Made by a program: the position numbers and the translations under genes. The notes below the pieces were generated by a model. The model saw only the letters and a list, made by a program, of their open reading frames with translations. It had not been told where the DNA came from and did not search any database. A DNA stretch of 64,000 bases from Caulobacter sp. BP25. GTDB lineage: Bacteria; Pseudomonadota; Alphaproteobacteria; Caulobacterales; Caulobacteraceae. The stretch is taken from the NCBI RefSeq assembly GCF_002737755.1, contig NZ_PEGH01000004.1:310001-374000 (forward strand). Direction: 5' to 3'. Shown in pieces: positions 19,389-28,931 of the stretch (within the stretch, counting starts at the first letter, position 1; each line of letters starts with the position of its first letter).

Positions 19389-21608
19389 ATGATCAGACCC
19401 TCGCTCACCGCGCTCGCCGCTGTACTCGCCCTCTCCTCCCCAGCCATGGCGGAAAAACTCACCCCTGAACGCATCTTCGCCGACCCCAGCCTTTCGGGTC
19501 CGACGGCCAAGGGCGTGGCGTTGTCGCCGGACGGCAAGCGGGTCACCTACCTGAAGGCCAAGCCCGAGGCGGCCAACGTGCAGGACCTGTGGGCGGCCGA
19601 CGTGAAGGGCGGGGAGCCCTATCGCCTGATCGACTCGGCGGCCCTGTCCTCCGGAACCAAGGAACTGTCCGAAGCCGAAAAGGCCCGCCGCGAACGCGCC
19701 CGCGTCGCCGCCACCCGCGGCATCATCGAGTACAGCTGGGACAAGCAAGGCCGCTTCATCCTCGTCCCGCTGGACGGCGACCTCTATCTAGACAGCGTCG
19801 CTGACGGGAAGGTTACGCGCCTGACCGAAACGCCGGGCGACGAGGTCGACGCCAAGGTCTCGCCCAAGGGCGGCTACGTCTCCTACGTCCGCGACCAGAA
19901 CCTCTTTATCAAGCCGGCGACCGGCGGAGCCGAGACGGCCCTGACGACCGAGGGCAAGGACGCCCTGTCGTTCGGGACCGCCGAGTTCATCGCCCAGGAA
20001 GAGCTCGACCGCTTCACCGGCTATTGGTGGAGCCCGGACGAAGCCCGGATCGTCTACACCCGCGTTGACGAGAGCGGCGTCGACATCGTGCCGCGCGCCG
20101 ACATCGGCCCCAGCGGCGCGACGATCGTCAATCAGCGCTACCCCCGCGCCGGCCGCCCCAACGCCGTGGTCGAGCTGTTCGTCCGCGATCTGGCCTCTGG
20201 CAAGGTAAACGCGCTGGATCTCGGCGCGAACAAGGACATCTACCTGGCCCGCGTCGACTGGTCGGCCGACGGCAAGATCGTCTACGTCCAGCGCTTGTCG
20301 CGCGACCAGAAGACCCTGGACCTGATCGCCTTCGACGCGGCGACGGGCAAGGGCCGCACGATCCTGACCCAGACCGACCCCCACTACATCGAGGTGGCCG
20401 ACGACTTCCATCCCCTGAAAGACGGTTCGTTCCTGTGGTCGTCCGAGCAGGACGGCAACCGCCACCTCTACCGCTACGCCGCCGACGGCAAGCTGGTCGC
20501 CCAGGTCACCCAGGGCGACTGGCCCGTCTCGGCGCTGGAAGGCGTCGACGAAGCCCGCAAGGTGGCGATCTTCACCGCCTCGATGGAGACGCCGATCGAG
20601 CGCCGACTGTACGAGGTGAGCTACGCCAAACCCGGAAAGCCCAAGGCCCTGACCTCGGCCGGCGGCTGGTGGTCAGCCAAGGTCGCCAGCAACGGCGCCT
20701 TCGCCGGGTCCTACGGCGATCCCAAGACCCCCCCGCAAACGGCGCTCTATTCGCCCGACGGCAAGCGCGTGCGCTGGATCGAGGAAAACAAGCTGGTCGA
20801 GGGGCACCCCTACTGGCCCTACGCCTCGACCCTGCCGGTTCCGGAGTTCGGCAGCCTGAAGGCCGCCGACGGCGAGACCCTTCACTATGAGATTCTCAAG
20901 CCGACCAACTTCGACCCGACCAAGAAATATCCGGCTATCGTCTCGGTCTATGGCGGCCCGCACGCCCAGCGCGTGATGAAGAACTGGCATAACCCGTCCG
21001 AGCGCACCTATCTCGAAGCCGGCTACGTGATCTTCAAGCTGGACAACCGCGGCAGCGGCAATCGCTCGGCCAAGTTCATGCGGGCGCTGGACCGCCGCAT
21101 GGGCACGGTCGAGGTCGAGGACCAGTTGCAGGGCGCCAAGTTCCTGGCCGGCCTGCCTTATGTCGATCCCGGCAAGCTGGGCGTGATGGGCTGGTCGTAC
21201 GGCGGCTTCATGACCCTGATGCTGCTGACCGCCGAGAACACCCCGTTCAAGGCCGGCGCGGCCGGCGCCCCGCCGACCGAGTGGAGCCTGTACGACACCG
21301 CCTATACCGAGCGCTACATGGGCAAGCCGGACGAGAACAAGGCCGGCTACGCCTATGCCGACATCAACACGCGCCTCGACAAGCTCAAGCCCGGCAGCCT
21401 ACTGCTGCTACACGGCATGGCCGACGACAACGTGATCCTGGAAAACAGCACCCGCGTCATCGCGGCCCTGCAGAAGAAGGCGATCCCGTTCGAGATGGCG
21501 CTGTATCCGGGCGAGCGCCACAGCGCCGGCAGCGGCAAGTCCAAGGGACTCAGCGTGCTGAAAACGCACCTGGACTTCTTCGAGCGCAAGCTGAAGGGCG
21601 GCCAGTAG
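19389..21608 (+). CDS. Prolyl-specific S9 peptidase, dipeptidyl-peptidase IV type, exported
   Basis: A 739-aa protein with a signal peptide (MIRPSLTALAAVLALSSPAM). A beta-propeller of about 450 residues follows, containing the paired-glutamate helix segment FIAQEELDRFTGYWWSPDE, characteristic of DPP IV and used to bind the substrate amino terminus. The C-terminal alpha/beta hydrolase domain has the nucleophile in GWSYGGF (S603), the acid in ADDN (D680) and GERHSAG (H711). It would release X-Pro dipeptides in the periplasm. It ends at a strong tandem stem-loop. Confidence 0.93.
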   Translation: MIRPSLTALAAVLALSSPAMAEKLTPERIFADPSLSGPTAKGVALSPDGKRVTYLKAKPEAANVQDLWAADVKGGEPYRLIDSAALSSGTKELSEAEKARRERARVAATRGIIEYSWDKQGRFILVPLDGDLYLDSVADGKVTRLTETPGDEVDAKVSPKGGYVSYVRDQNLFIKPATGGAETALTTEGKDALSFGTAEFIAQEELDRFTGYWWSPDEARIVYTRVDESGVDIVPRADIGPSGATIVNQRYPRAGRPNAVVELFVRDLASGKVNALDLGANKDIYLARVDWSADGKIVYVQRLSRDQKTLDLIAFDAATGKGRTILTQTDPHYIEVADDFHPLKDGSFLWSSEQDGNRHLYRYAADGKLVAQVTQGDWPVSALEGVDEARKVAIFTASMETPIERRLYEVSYAKPGKPKALTSAGGWWSAKVASNGAFAGSYGDPKTPPQTALYSPDGKRVRWIEENKLVEGHPYWPYASTLPVPEFGSLKAADGETLHYEILKPTNFDPTKKYPAIVSVYGGPHAQRVMKNWHNPSERTYLEAGYVIFKLDNRGSGNRSAKFMRALDRRMGTVEVEDQLQGAKFLAGLPYVDPGKLGVMGWSYGGFMTLMLLTAENTPFKAGAAGAPPTEWSLYDTAYTERYMGKPDENKAGYAYADINTRLDKLKPGSLLLLHGMADDNVILENSTRVIAALQKKAIPFEMALYPGERHSAGSGKSKGLSVLKTHLDFFERKLKGGQ

Positions 21609-21629
21609 GCCCTCTTTCCCGCGCGGTTC

Positions 21630-21737
21630 AGGCCCTGTCTGGTTGAGCTGGCTCCGCCTAAACCAGACAGGGCCTATTTCTTAGAATGGAGCGCGTTCGA
21701 GCGGTTTAACCGCTCACACTTAAACCTAACGCGCTCC
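21630..21737. repeat. Tandem stem-loops after the DPP IV gene
   Basis: The first stem has perfect 15-bp arms AGGCCCTGTCTGGTT (21630-21644) and AACCAGACAGGGCCT (21661-21675), then ATTTCTT; a terminator is likely. The second pairs GGAGCGCGTT (21688-21697) with AACGCGCTCC (21728-21737) around GAGCGGTTTAACCGCTC. It shares ACCGCTCACACTT with the element after lepB. Confidence 0.75.
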
Positions 21738-21841
21738 CGCGCGGGCCCCTGCGGCGAGATGCGGCGCCCAAACGACCCTGTGTCGCAGGGTCTTTGGCTG
21801 TCTTAACCACTACTCTTGTCCTCAGGTTGTGAGGCAAGACC

Positions 21842-22039
21842 ATGCGCAAGACCCACGCTGACGCCGTCGAATGGCTGATCGAAACCGTCAGGGAAGCCCT
21901 CGAGAACGGCACCGCGACCGAGGACGACCTGCAGGAGTGGCTGATGGCCGCCGTGCTCCTTGAGGAAATGGCGATCGAGGAAGAGGCCGACGCCCGCGCC
22001 CTAGGGGCCTGGATCGAGCCCTCGCCCACGATCCACTGA
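21842..22039 (+). CDS. Small acidic hypothetical protein
   Basis: A 65-aa helical, strongly acidic protein (MRKTHADAVEWLIETVREAL, then a run rich in Glu including LLEEMAIEEEADARAL). GAGG stands about 7 bases before the ATG. It is flanked by clear noncoding DNA on both sides, and codon positions look like the surrounding genes. There is no signal peptide or recognised domain. It could be a small adaptor or a conserved Caulobacter orphan; no function is claimed. Confidence 0.6.
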   Translation: MRKTHADAVEWLIETVREALENGTATEDDLQEWLMAAVLLEEMAIEEEADARALGAWIEPSPTIH

Positions 22040-22122
22040 GCCAGCGCGCCAGACTAAAGCGTTCGTAACTTGCGCGATGTTGCGCGGGCGCCCAGAGTTG
22101 AGCTCCATCCTGGGAGCCCCTC

Positions 22123-24156
22123 ATGCGCACAATGTTCTTCGCCGCCGTCGCGGCGCTAGCGATCCTGCCCTCAGTCACCCAGGCCCAGACGGCTGCTCAG
22201 GCGGTCGCGTCGACGCCGCTGATCGAACGCGCCAAGCTGTTTGGCAATCCCAGCCGGGGTCGTGGCCTGATCAGCCCGGACGGCAAGTGGCTAGCCTGGG
22301 GCGCGCCCCGTGACGGCGTGATGAACATCTGGGTCGCGCCGCGATCCGATCCCAGCCAGGCCAAGCCGCTGACTCAAGAAAAGACCCGGCCGATCCGGAG
22401 TTTCTTCTGGTCGCCGGACTCCGCGTCCATTCTCTTCATCAACGACAAGGGCGGCGACGAGAACTTCCTGCTCTACGGCGTCGATGTGGTCAGCGGCGTT
22501 CAGCGAGCCCTTACGCCCTTCGAAAAGACCCGAGCCCAGATCCTGGGCATAAGCCGGAATTTCAAAGACCGCATCCTGGTGGGCCTGAACAACCGCGATC
22601 CCCGCTGGCACGACGTCTACAGCCTGGATCTCAAAACCGGCGAGCTGAAGCTGGTGTTCAAAAATGAGGGCTATGCTGGCTTCGTCGCTGACGAGACCCT
22701 GACCCTTCGCCTGGCGCAGAAGGCGCGTGTCGACGGCGGCGCCGACTATTTCCGCATGGTCGGCGACAAGGTCGAGCCGACGCCGATCGTGAGCTACGGC
22801 CTGGACGACTCCCTGACGACGGCGGCTCTGGGCTTCACCACCGACGGGAAGACGCTGTATTGGCTGGACTCGCGCGGTCGCGACACTGCGGCCCTGGTCG
22901 CTCAGGACGTGGCGGGCGGCCAGACCAAGATCGTGGCCCAGGACGCCAAGGCCGATATCGGCCAGATCCTGGCCGATCCCAAGACCGGCGCCATCCAGGC
23001 CTATGCGGTCAACTACCTGCGCAACACCTGGACCGCCGTCGATCCCACCGTGAAGGCCGATCTCGATTTTCTGCAGCAACAGTTGAAGGGCGAGATCAAC
23101 GTCACCTCGCGCACCGACGCCGATGATCTGTGGACGGTCGTGGTCGACCCAGTCAGCGCGCCTTCAGCGAACTATCTGTACGACCGCAAGACACGCTCAC
23201 TGACCAAGCTGTTCGTCACGCGCCCCGAACTGGAAGGCCAGCCGCTCCAGCCGATGCAGCCCGTCGAGATCAAGGCGCGCGACGGCTTGACCCTCGTCTC
23301 GTACCTGACCCTGCCGCCAGGGGCGGACGCCAATGGCGACGGCAAGGCCGACAAGCCCGCGCCGATGGTGCTGTTCGTGCACGGTGGCCCTTGGGCGCGG
23401 GACTTCTATGGCTACAACAGCTACCACCAGTGGCTCGCCAACCGGGGCTATGCGGTGCTGTCGGTGAACTACCGGGCGTCCACGGGCTTTGGAAAGACCT
23501 TCATCAACGCCGGCAATCTGGAATGGGCCGGCAAGATGCATGACGACCTGATCGACGCTGTGAAATGGGCAGAAGCCAATGGCGTCGCCGCCCCCAAGCA
23601 GACGGCGATCATGGGCGGCTCCTACGGCGGCTACGCCACCCTGGTGGGCCTGACGTACACGCCAGAGGCCTTCGCCTGCGGCGTCGATATCGTCGGCCCC
23701 TCGAACCTGGAGACCCTGCTGAAGACCATTCCGCCCTATTGGGAGGCCGGTAAGCAGCAGTTCTACAAGCGCATGGGCGATCCGACGACACCGGCTGGCG
23801 TGGCCATGCTCAAGGACCGCTCGCCGGTCTATCGCGCCGGCGCGATCACCAAGCCCCTGTTGATTGGTCAGGGCGCCAACGACCCGCGCGTGAACCAGGC
23901 CGAGTCCGACCAGATCGTGGCCGCCATGCAGGCCAAGAACATTCCGGTCACCTATGTCCTGTTCCCGGACGAGGGCCACGGCTTCGCCCGCCCAGAGAAC
24001 AATATCGCCTTCAACGCGGTGACCGAGCAGTTCCTCAAAGGCTGCCTTGGCGGGCGTTCGGAGCCGATCGGCGAGGCGCTCAAGCCGTCCACCGCCCAGG
24101 TAAAGGCGGGGGCGGAGTTCACGCCGGGGCTCAAGGACGCCCTGGCGATGAAGTAA
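22123..24156 (+). CDS. Exported prolyl oligopeptidase-family S9 peptidase
   Basis: A 677-aa protein with a signal peptide (MRTMFFAAVAALAILPSVTQAQ). A propeller domain covers roughly residues 50-390. The alpha/beta hydrolase domain has GGSYGGY (S500), GANDPRVN (D587) and DEGHGF (H619). HGGPWARD is the oxyanion loop typical of acylaminoacyl-peptidase-like S9 enzymes. It differs from the neighbouring DPP IV homologue by lacking the double-Glu motif, so it is probably an acylaminoacyl peptidase or broad oligopeptidase. The ATG is preceded by TGGGAGCCCCTC. Confidence 0.92.
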   Translation: MRTMFFAAVAALAILPSVTQAQTAAQAVASTPLIERAKLFGNPSRGRGLISPDGKWLAWGAPRDGVMNIWVAPRSDPSQAKPLTQEKTRPIRSFFWSPDSASILFINDKGGDENFLLYGVDVVSGVQRALTPFEKTRAQILGISRNFKDRILVGLNNRDPRWHDVYSLDLKTGELKLVFKNEGYAGFVADETLTLRLAQKARVDGGADYFRMVGDKVEPTPIVSYGLDDSLTTAALGFTTDGKTLYWLDSRGRDTAALVAQDVAGGQTKIVAQDAKADIGQILADPKTGAIQAYAVNYLRNTWTAVDPTVKADLDFLQQQLKGEINVTSRTDADDLWTVVVDPVSAPSANYLYDRKTRSLTKLFVTRPELEGQPLQPMQPVEIKARDGLTLVSYLTLPPGADANGDGKADKPAPMVLFVHGGPWARDFYGYNSYHQWLANRGYAVLSVNYRASTGFGKTFINAGNLEWAGKMHDDLIDAVKWAEANGVAAPKQTAIMGGSYGGYATLVGLTYTPEAFACGVDIVGPSNLETLLKTIPPYWEAGKQQFYKRMGDPTTPAGVAMLKDRSPVYRAGAITKPLLIGQGANDPRVNQAESDQIVAAMQAKNIPVTYVLFPDEGHGFARPENNIAFNAVTEQFLKGCLGGRSEPIGEALKPSTAQVKAGAEFTPGLKDALAMK

Positions 24157-24205
24157 GGCGCTGGGGGCGTTGACTTCCGTAGCGAAAGAAAACGACCCTC
24201 CGCCC

Positions 24206-24994
24206 ATGACAAGCTACTCCGAACTGCTGGCCGGCGTCGTCGCCACCGACGCCGGCTTTTCCGCCCACGTCACCGATGACTGGAAACAGGGCCGCACGAC
24301 CTATGGCGGGCTCTCGGCCGCCCTTTGCGTGGAGGCCGCCCAGCGAGCCTTTCCGGAAGCCCCGCCGCTGCGCTCGGGCCAATTCGCCTTCGTCGGCCCG
24401 GCGGCGGGCGAACTGTCGATCTCGGTGCGGACGCTGCGCCAGGGCAAGTCGACCCTGTTCGCCGCCGTGGATCTGGTGGGCGAGCAAGGCGTCGCCACCC
24501 ACGCCACCCTGACCTTCGGCGCGGCGCGCGAGTCGCACCTGTCACACGAGGACGTCCCCTGCCCGGCCGTCGCCCCGCCCGATCAGTGCGAGCCGTTCCA
24601 CAAGGGCGACACCAGCATGGCGCCCAGCTTCGTCCGGCAATTCGACTTCCGCGTCGCGGGCGGCGGTCGGCCTGGCACGGGCGAGCCGCCGGAGTATCTG
24701 CTGTGGATCCGCCACCGCGATCCAGGCGCGACCTCGCTGTCGGCCCTGATCGCGCTGGGCGACGCCCCGCCGCCGCCGGCCATGACTCTGTTCCGTCAGT
24801 TCGGGCCGATCTCGACCATGACCTGGTCGCTGGACGTGGTGGGCCTGCCCGATCCCAACGACGACGGCTGGCGTCTGCTGCGCAGCAAGGCCGAAACGAT
24901 CGGCCATGGCTACTCGACCCAGGAGATGCAGGTCTGGGACTCCAAGGGCCGGCCGTTGCTCCTGGCGCGGCAGAACGTTGCGGTGTTCGTGTAG
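24206..24994 (+). CDS. Acyl-CoA thioesterase-like protein (double hotdog)
   Basis: A 262-aa cytoplasmic protein of the TesB-like, thioesterase-superfamily type. The first hotdog half contains DWKQGRTTYGGLSAALCVEA and the second contains GFSTQEM-like segment GHGYSTQEMQVWDSKGRPLL, a conserved C-terminal strand. Such proteins hydrolyse acyl-CoA. A TTG at 24170 extends the frame, but the ATG at 24206 begins the conserved fold directly. It follows the S9 peptidase gene by about 50 bp and may be read through with it. Confidence 0.8.
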   Translation: MTSYSELLAGVVATDAGFSAHVTDDWKQGRTTYGGLSAALCVEAAQRAFPEAPPLRSGQFAFVGPAAGELSISVRTLRQGKSTLFAAVDLVGEQGVATHATLTFGAARESHLSHEDVPCPAVAPPDQCEPFHKGDTSMAPSFVRQFDFRVAGGGRPGTGEPPEYLLWIRHRDPGATSLSALIALGDAPPPPAMTLFRQFGPISTMTWSLDVVGLPDPNDDGWRLLRSKAETIGHGYSTQEMQVWDSKGRPLLLARQNVAVFV

Positions 24995-25009
24995 ACTAGA
25001 CTCCGACTT

Positions 25010-25127
25010 CCCCGGCGAATGCCGGGGCCCAGATACATCCGGAGCGGCTTGAGGTTTCTCGCCAATCGACCAAGCATTCACCGATACTTCGGCGGGTTCG
25101 ATCTGGGTCCCGGCATTCGCCGGGAAA
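25010..25127. repeat. Dispersed inverted repeat, copy 2
   Basis: CCCCGGCGAATGCCGGGG (25010-25027) is matched about 85 bp later by the inverted CCCGGCATTCGCCGGG near 25109-25124. GGGCCCAGAT and ATCTGGG flank the arms symmetrically. It is the same family as the element at 18294-18415 and lies upstream of the amidase gene. Confidence 0.75.
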
Positions 25128-25228
25128 ATCGGACGTGGAAAAGTCCGCGCCCCTTGGCGAACGCGGAATTTTGCCCCCATGCTCACGCCTCGGCCGTCAG
25201 AGTCGCGGTCGCGCGAGGGGAAACGTCC

Positions 25229-26722
25229 ATGACCAAGATCGCCTGCCTGGCCGGCGCGGCCGCCCTGGCCCTGCTCGCGACGAGCGCTCACGCCCAATCG
25301 GCGGAGGACGCGACCAAGGCGGCGCTGGCGGCGATCCAGGACAAGAACCCGACGCTGCGTGCGGTGATCGCCACGAACCCTAACGCCCTGGCCGAGGCCA
25401 AGGCGCTGGACGCCGAGCGCAAGGCGGGCAGGGTCCGCTCGGCTCTGCACGGCGTCCCGATCCTCTTGAAGGACAACATCGAAAGCGCCGATCCCCTGCC
25501 GACCACCGCCGGCTCGCTGGCGCTGAAGGACAATATCACCGGCCGCGACGCCCCGATCGCCAAGCGCCTGCGGGACGCGGGCCTCGTCATGCTGGGCAAG
25601 GCGAACCTGTCGGAATGGGCCAACATCCGCTCCAACAAGTCGATCAGCGGCTGGAGCGCGGTCGGCGGCACGGTGCGCAACCCCTACGTCCTGGACCGCA
25701 GCGCCTGCGGCTCGTCCAGCGGCTCGGGCGCGGCGGTGGCGGCGGGCCTGGCGCCCCTGGCCATCGGCACCGAGACGGATGGCTCGATCACCTGCCCAGC
25801 GGCGATCAACGGCCTCGTCGGCCTCAAGCCCACCGTCGGCCTCGTCTCGCGCACCCACATCGTACCGATCAGCCACAGCCAGGACACCGCCGGCCCGATG
25901 ACCACCACGGTCGAGGACGCGGCCAAGGTGCTGACCATCATCGCCGGGGCCGATCCCGCCGACCCGGCCACCAAGGACGCCGACGCCCGCAAGACCGACT
26001 ACGCCAAGGGTCTCTCCAAGGACGCGCTAAAGGGCGTGACGCTGGCCGTGGCGCGCTTCTGCACCGGCTATTCGCCCAAGACCGACGCGGTGTTCGAGCG
26101 CGCCCTGAAAGAGCTCCAAGCCCAGGGCGCCACCCTGGTCGACGTCAAGGACTTCGACGAAGGCCCAATCGGCAAGGCCGAGGGCGTGGTCCTCTACACC
26201 GAGCTGAAGGCCGACATGGCCGCCTATCTGGCCTCGACCGATCCGAAGAAGGTCCCGACTCGCACGCTGGCCGACCTGATCGCCTTCAACAAGGCGACCC
26301 CGAAGGAGTTCGAGTGGTTCGGCCAGGAGAGCTTCGAGCGCGCGGAGAAGACCAAGGGCCTGACAGATCCCGACTACCTGAAGGCCCTGGCGGACTCCAA
26401 GCGGCTGGCTGGGCCGGAAGGCATCGACAAGATCCTGAAGGACACCGGCGCGGTCGCCATCGTCGCCCCGACCACGGGTCCGGCCTGGACCATCGACCCG
26501 CTGAACGGCGACAACTATGGCGGCTCGTCCACCACCCTGCCCGCCGTGGCCGGCTATCCGCACCTGACCGTGCCGATGGGCTATGTCACGGGTCTGCCGG
26601 TGGGCCTGTCCTTCATCGGCCCGGCCTGGAGCGAGAAGCTGCTGCTGAACCTCGGCTACGCCTACGAGCAGGCGACCCACCACCGCAAGCCGCCGACCTT
26701 CCTGAAGACAGTGGCGCCATAG
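25229..26722 (+). CDS. Exported amidase (amidase signature family)
   Basis: A 497-aa protein starting [20 protein letters not shown], a signal peptide cleaved near AHA-QSA. The amidase-signature Ser-cisSer-Lys triad is visible: the lysine region in [11 protein letters not shown], then [15 protein letters not shown] with [12 protein letters not shown]. It hydrolyses an amide bond in the periplasm; the substrate is not predictable. A longer frame from 25019 translates the repeat element and is rejected. GCGAGGGGAAACGTCC before the ATG supplies a ribosome binding site. Confidence 0.93.
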   Translation: MTKIACLAGAAALALLATSAHAQSAEDATKAALAAIQDKNPTLRAVIATNPNALAEAKALDAERKAGRVRSALHGVPILLKDNIESADPLPTTAGSLALKDNITGRDAPIAKRLRDAGLVMLGKANLSEWANIRSNKSISGWSAVGGTVRNPYVLDRSACGSSSGSGAAVAAGLAPLAIGTETDGSITCPAAINGLVGLKPTVGLVSRTHIVPISHSQDTAGPMTTTVEDAAKVLTIIAGADPADPATKDADARKTDYAKGLSKDALKGVTLAVARFCTGYSPKTDAVFERALKELQAQGATLVDVKDFDEGPIGKAEGVVLYTELKADMAAYLASTDPKKVPTRTLADLIAFNKATPKEFEWFGQESFERAEKTKGLTDPDYLKALADSKRLAGPEGIDKILKDTGAVAIVAPTTGPAWTIDPLNGDNYGGSSTTLPAVAGYPHLTVPMGYVTGLPVGLSFIGPAWSEKLLLNLGYAYEQATHHRKPPTFLKTVAP

Positions 26723-26791
26723 GGGAAAGCTTGGGCGCGATGCGCCCTCTCACCGAATGCATGACAGTCCGATGAAAGGCCTGATGGCGAC

Positions 26792-27076
26792 CTATTCGCG
26801 AAGCGGCGGCCACTGCCGTGAGGCGTGGAGCAGGGCAAGAATCCACACTGTGTCGTGGTCTATTTCATAGACTAAGCGATAGGCTTCGTGAGGGAAGAGT
26901 TCTCGCGTCCCCGCAACCAGTCCAGGTCGCCCCCTCATCGCGAACTCGGCGAGGGACGACGCCGCATCGGAAAACAGTTGGTCCATGCGCACGGCCGCTC
27001 GCGGACTCTCGGCGGCGATGTAATCCATGATGTCGAGACGATCCAATCGTGCTGAGGCTGTCCAACGGACGTTCAC
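26792..27076 (-). CDS. parE: RelE/ParE-family toxin
   Basis: A 94-aa protein (MNVRWTASARLDRLDIMDYI) with the ParE helical hairpin (DYIAAESPRAAVRMDQLF). It ends in the beta sheet RELFPHEAYRLVYEIDHDTVWILALLHASRQWP; HxSRxWP is typical of the family's C terminus. ParE toxins act on DNA gyrase, RelE on ribosome-bound mRNA; the sequence is closer to ParE. It overlaps the antitoxin stop by 4 bp and is translated second. Confidence 0.88.
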   Translation of the reverse strand: MNVRWTASARLDRLDIMDYIAAESPRAAVRMDQLFSDAASSLAEFAMRGRPGLVAGTRELFPHEAYRLVYEIDHDTVWILALLHASRQWPPLRE

Positions 27077-27366
27077 CCCCGCACCTCATCCGCCTTTCCC
27101 TCAAGCGCGCGGCGGCGCGCGGCGAATTCAGCTTCGACATCGTCGTTTGGTTGGTCCAGGCCCGCAACGCGGTCGCGACGCCCCGCCTCGACCTTGGCGC
27201 GGACAAAGGCCTCATGATCGCGCTGATCGCGTTGGCGCTGGACGTAGTCGCGCATCAGGTCACGCACAATCTGCGAGGCCGGTCGATCGACGGCCTGCGC
27301 CTCGGCGATGAAGGCGTCCCGCAACTGCGGTTCGAGCTTCATGGTGAAGACCGCGTCCTTAGCCAT
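27073..27366 (-). CDS. parD: ParD/RHH-type antitoxin
   Basis: A 97-aa protein. The N-terminal ribbon-helix-helix (MAKDAVFTMKLEPQLRDAFI, then ASQIVRDLMRDYV) binds operator DNA. The charged, probably disordered C-terminal half would wrap the toxin. It is the first gene of the pair and overlaps the toxin start (ATGA). A palindromic operator lies just upstream, so autorepression together with the toxin is expected. Confidence 0.86.
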   Translation of the reverse strand: MAKDAVFTMKLEPQLRDAFIAEAQAVDRPASQIVRDLMRDYVQRQRDQRDHEAFVRAKVEAGRRDRVAGLDQPNDDVEAEFAARRRALEGKADEVRG

Positions 27367-27394
27367 CAGTCGCGCTCCGGGTCAGATACTGAAA

Positions 27395-27417
27395 ACGTAT
27401 ATACGTCTTTCATACGT
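27395..27417. promoter_or_regulatory. Toxin-antitoxin operator
   Basis: The perfect 12-bp palindrome ACGTATATACGT (27395-27406) is followed by a further ATACGT half-site (27412-27417), about 30-50 bp upstream of the antitoxin start. Repeated ATACGT half-sites fit binding of ribbon-helix-helix dimers. Confidence 0.7.
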
Positions 27418-27583
27418 CGTAGGCTAGGGTCGGATGCGGCTATGCCCGTTCCTTCTTCCGTGATCACCTTGGCATTCCGCGTCCGGAGCCGAAAACAGAC
27501 GGACCGCTGGTCGGTTCGAGACTCCAGCGCCCCTCCGGCAACCGACCTCTCGAGCGCTCCGCCCAGGAGGTCCAGCGTCACCC

Positions 27584-28807
27584 TCAACGTCCCGTCGGCA
27601 TGTCCTTGAACGCCACGTCCTTGTCGAGGCGGACATCGCCGGGCAGGCCCAAGACCCGTTCGGCGATGATGTTCTTGAGGATCTCGTCGGTGCCGCCGGC
27701 GATGCGCAGGCCAGGCGCCCACATCAGGCTCTGCTGGAATGCGGCCTCGGCCGGGGCTTGGCCCGGATCAACGAGGATGCCGTACTGATCCTCCATCTCG
27801 ACGGCGGTGTTGGCCAGCTCCTGCAGCTGGTTGGCCGAGATGATCTTGCCGATAGAGCTTTCCGGTCCCGGCGTCTGGCCCCGCGACAGGGCGGTCATGG
27901 TGCGGAAGCGGGTGAACTTCAGGCCCTCGGACTGGACGTACCAGTCGGCCAGCTTGTCGCGGAAACCCTGGTCCTTCAGGGCCGGGCCGGCGACGCCCGA
28001 CAGTTCGCGGGCCAGCTTCATGATCTCGCGATAGTTCGGACCGGCCGAGCCGCCGACCGCCAGCCGCTCGTTCATGAGGGTGACCAGGGCCACCTTCCAG
28101 CCGTCGCCGACCTCGCCCAGGCGCTGGCTGTCCTTGACTCGCAGGTCGGTGAAATAGACCTCGTTGAACTCGCGCCCGCCCGACATCTGGTGGATCGGCC
28201 GGCACTCGACGGCGGCGTCGCGCATGTCGATCCAGAACATGGTCAGGCCCTTGTGCTTGGGCACGTCGGGGTCTGTTCGGGTCAGCAGGATGCCGTAGTC
28301 GCAATAGTGAGCGCCAGTGGTCCAGACCTTCTGGCCGTTGATCACCCACTCGTCGCCGTCCTTGACCGCGCGGGTGCGCAGCGCGGCGACATCCGAGCCG
28401 CCGGCGGGTTCAGAGAACAGCTGGCACCAGATCTCATCGCCCTTCACGGCGGGCGAGACGAAGCGCTTCTTGGTGTCGTTGTCGGCGAAGGCCATGACGG
28501 TCGGCACGCACATGCCCAGGCCGATCGTGAAGTAGCCGTAGCCCAGGCCGGCCTTGGTCTCTTCCTGGCCGAAGATCACCGACTGGATCGGCGTGCCGCC
28601 GCCGCCGCCGATGGCCGCGGGCCAGGTGATGCAAGCATAGCCCGCCGAGGCCTTGGTCGCCTGCCAGTCCTTGGCGGCGGCCATGTGCTCGGGCGTGTTC
28701 GGCTTGACCTCGCCCCACTTGGCGCGATGGGCGGCGGCGTGCTCGGCCAGCCAGGCGCGGGCCTTCTCGCGATAAGCCGCTTCTTCGGGAGAGTCGTTGA
28801 AGTCCAT
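27584..28807 (-). CDS. Acyl-CoA dehydrogenase
   Basis: A 407-aa FAD enzyme: helical N-terminal domain, then the beta domain with CQLFSEPAGGSDVAALRTRA and WVINGQKVWTTGAHY (flavin and substrate contacts). The C-terminal helical bundle ends with APGLRIAGGTDEILKNIIAERVLGLP, the usual location of the flavin-binding segment. It oxidises an acyl-CoA to the enoyl-CoA. It is downstream of a second, shorter acyl-CoA dehydrogenase on the same strand; paired genes like this often form alpha/beta heteromeric enzymes acting on steroid side-chain or branched substrates (inference). Confidence 0.93.
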   Translation of the reverse strand: MDFNDSPEEAAYREKARAWLAEHAAAHRAKWGEVKPNTPEHMAAAKDWQATKASAGYACITWPAAIGGGGGTPIQSVIFGQEETKAGLGYGYFTIGLGMCVPTVMAFADNDTKKRFVSPAVKGDEIWCQLFSEPAGGSDVAALRTRAVKDGDEWVINGQKVWTTGAHYCDYGILLTRTDPDVPKHKGLTMFWIDMRDAAVECRPIHQMSGGREFNEVYFTDLRVKDSQRLGEVGDGWKVALVTLMNERLAVGGSAGPNYREIMKLARELSGVAGPALKDQGFRDKLADWYVQSEGLKFTRFRTMTALSRGQTPGPESSIGKIISANQLQELANTAVEMEDQYGILVDPGQAPAEAAFQQSLMWAPGLRIAGGTDEILKNIIAERVLGLPGDVRLDKDVAFKDMPTGR

Positions 28808-28823
28808 CTTTGATCTCCAAACT

Positions 28824-28924
28824 TGTCATCCCGGCCGCAGCGAAGCGGAGAGCCGGGACCGCCGGAAACGCCGGCGCTTGCTGCGGTCCCGGCTCAGCGC
28901 GCGACGCGCTTGGCCGGGATAACA
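28824..28924. repeat. Dispersed GTCATCCCGG repeat, copy 1
   Basis: A 100-bp unit starts TGTCATCCCGG and ends CCGGGATAACA, near-inverted ends, with an inner segment GCGCTTGCTGCGGTCCCGGCT. It fills the gap between the two acyl-CoA dehydrogenase genes. A related unit is at 47446-47545. Confidence 0.75.
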
Positions 28925-28931
28925 GCGGTTG

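Noticed and set aside
26792..27366. Toxin-antitoxin pair as part of a mobile island
   Set aside because: No integrase, direct repeats or composition change around it.
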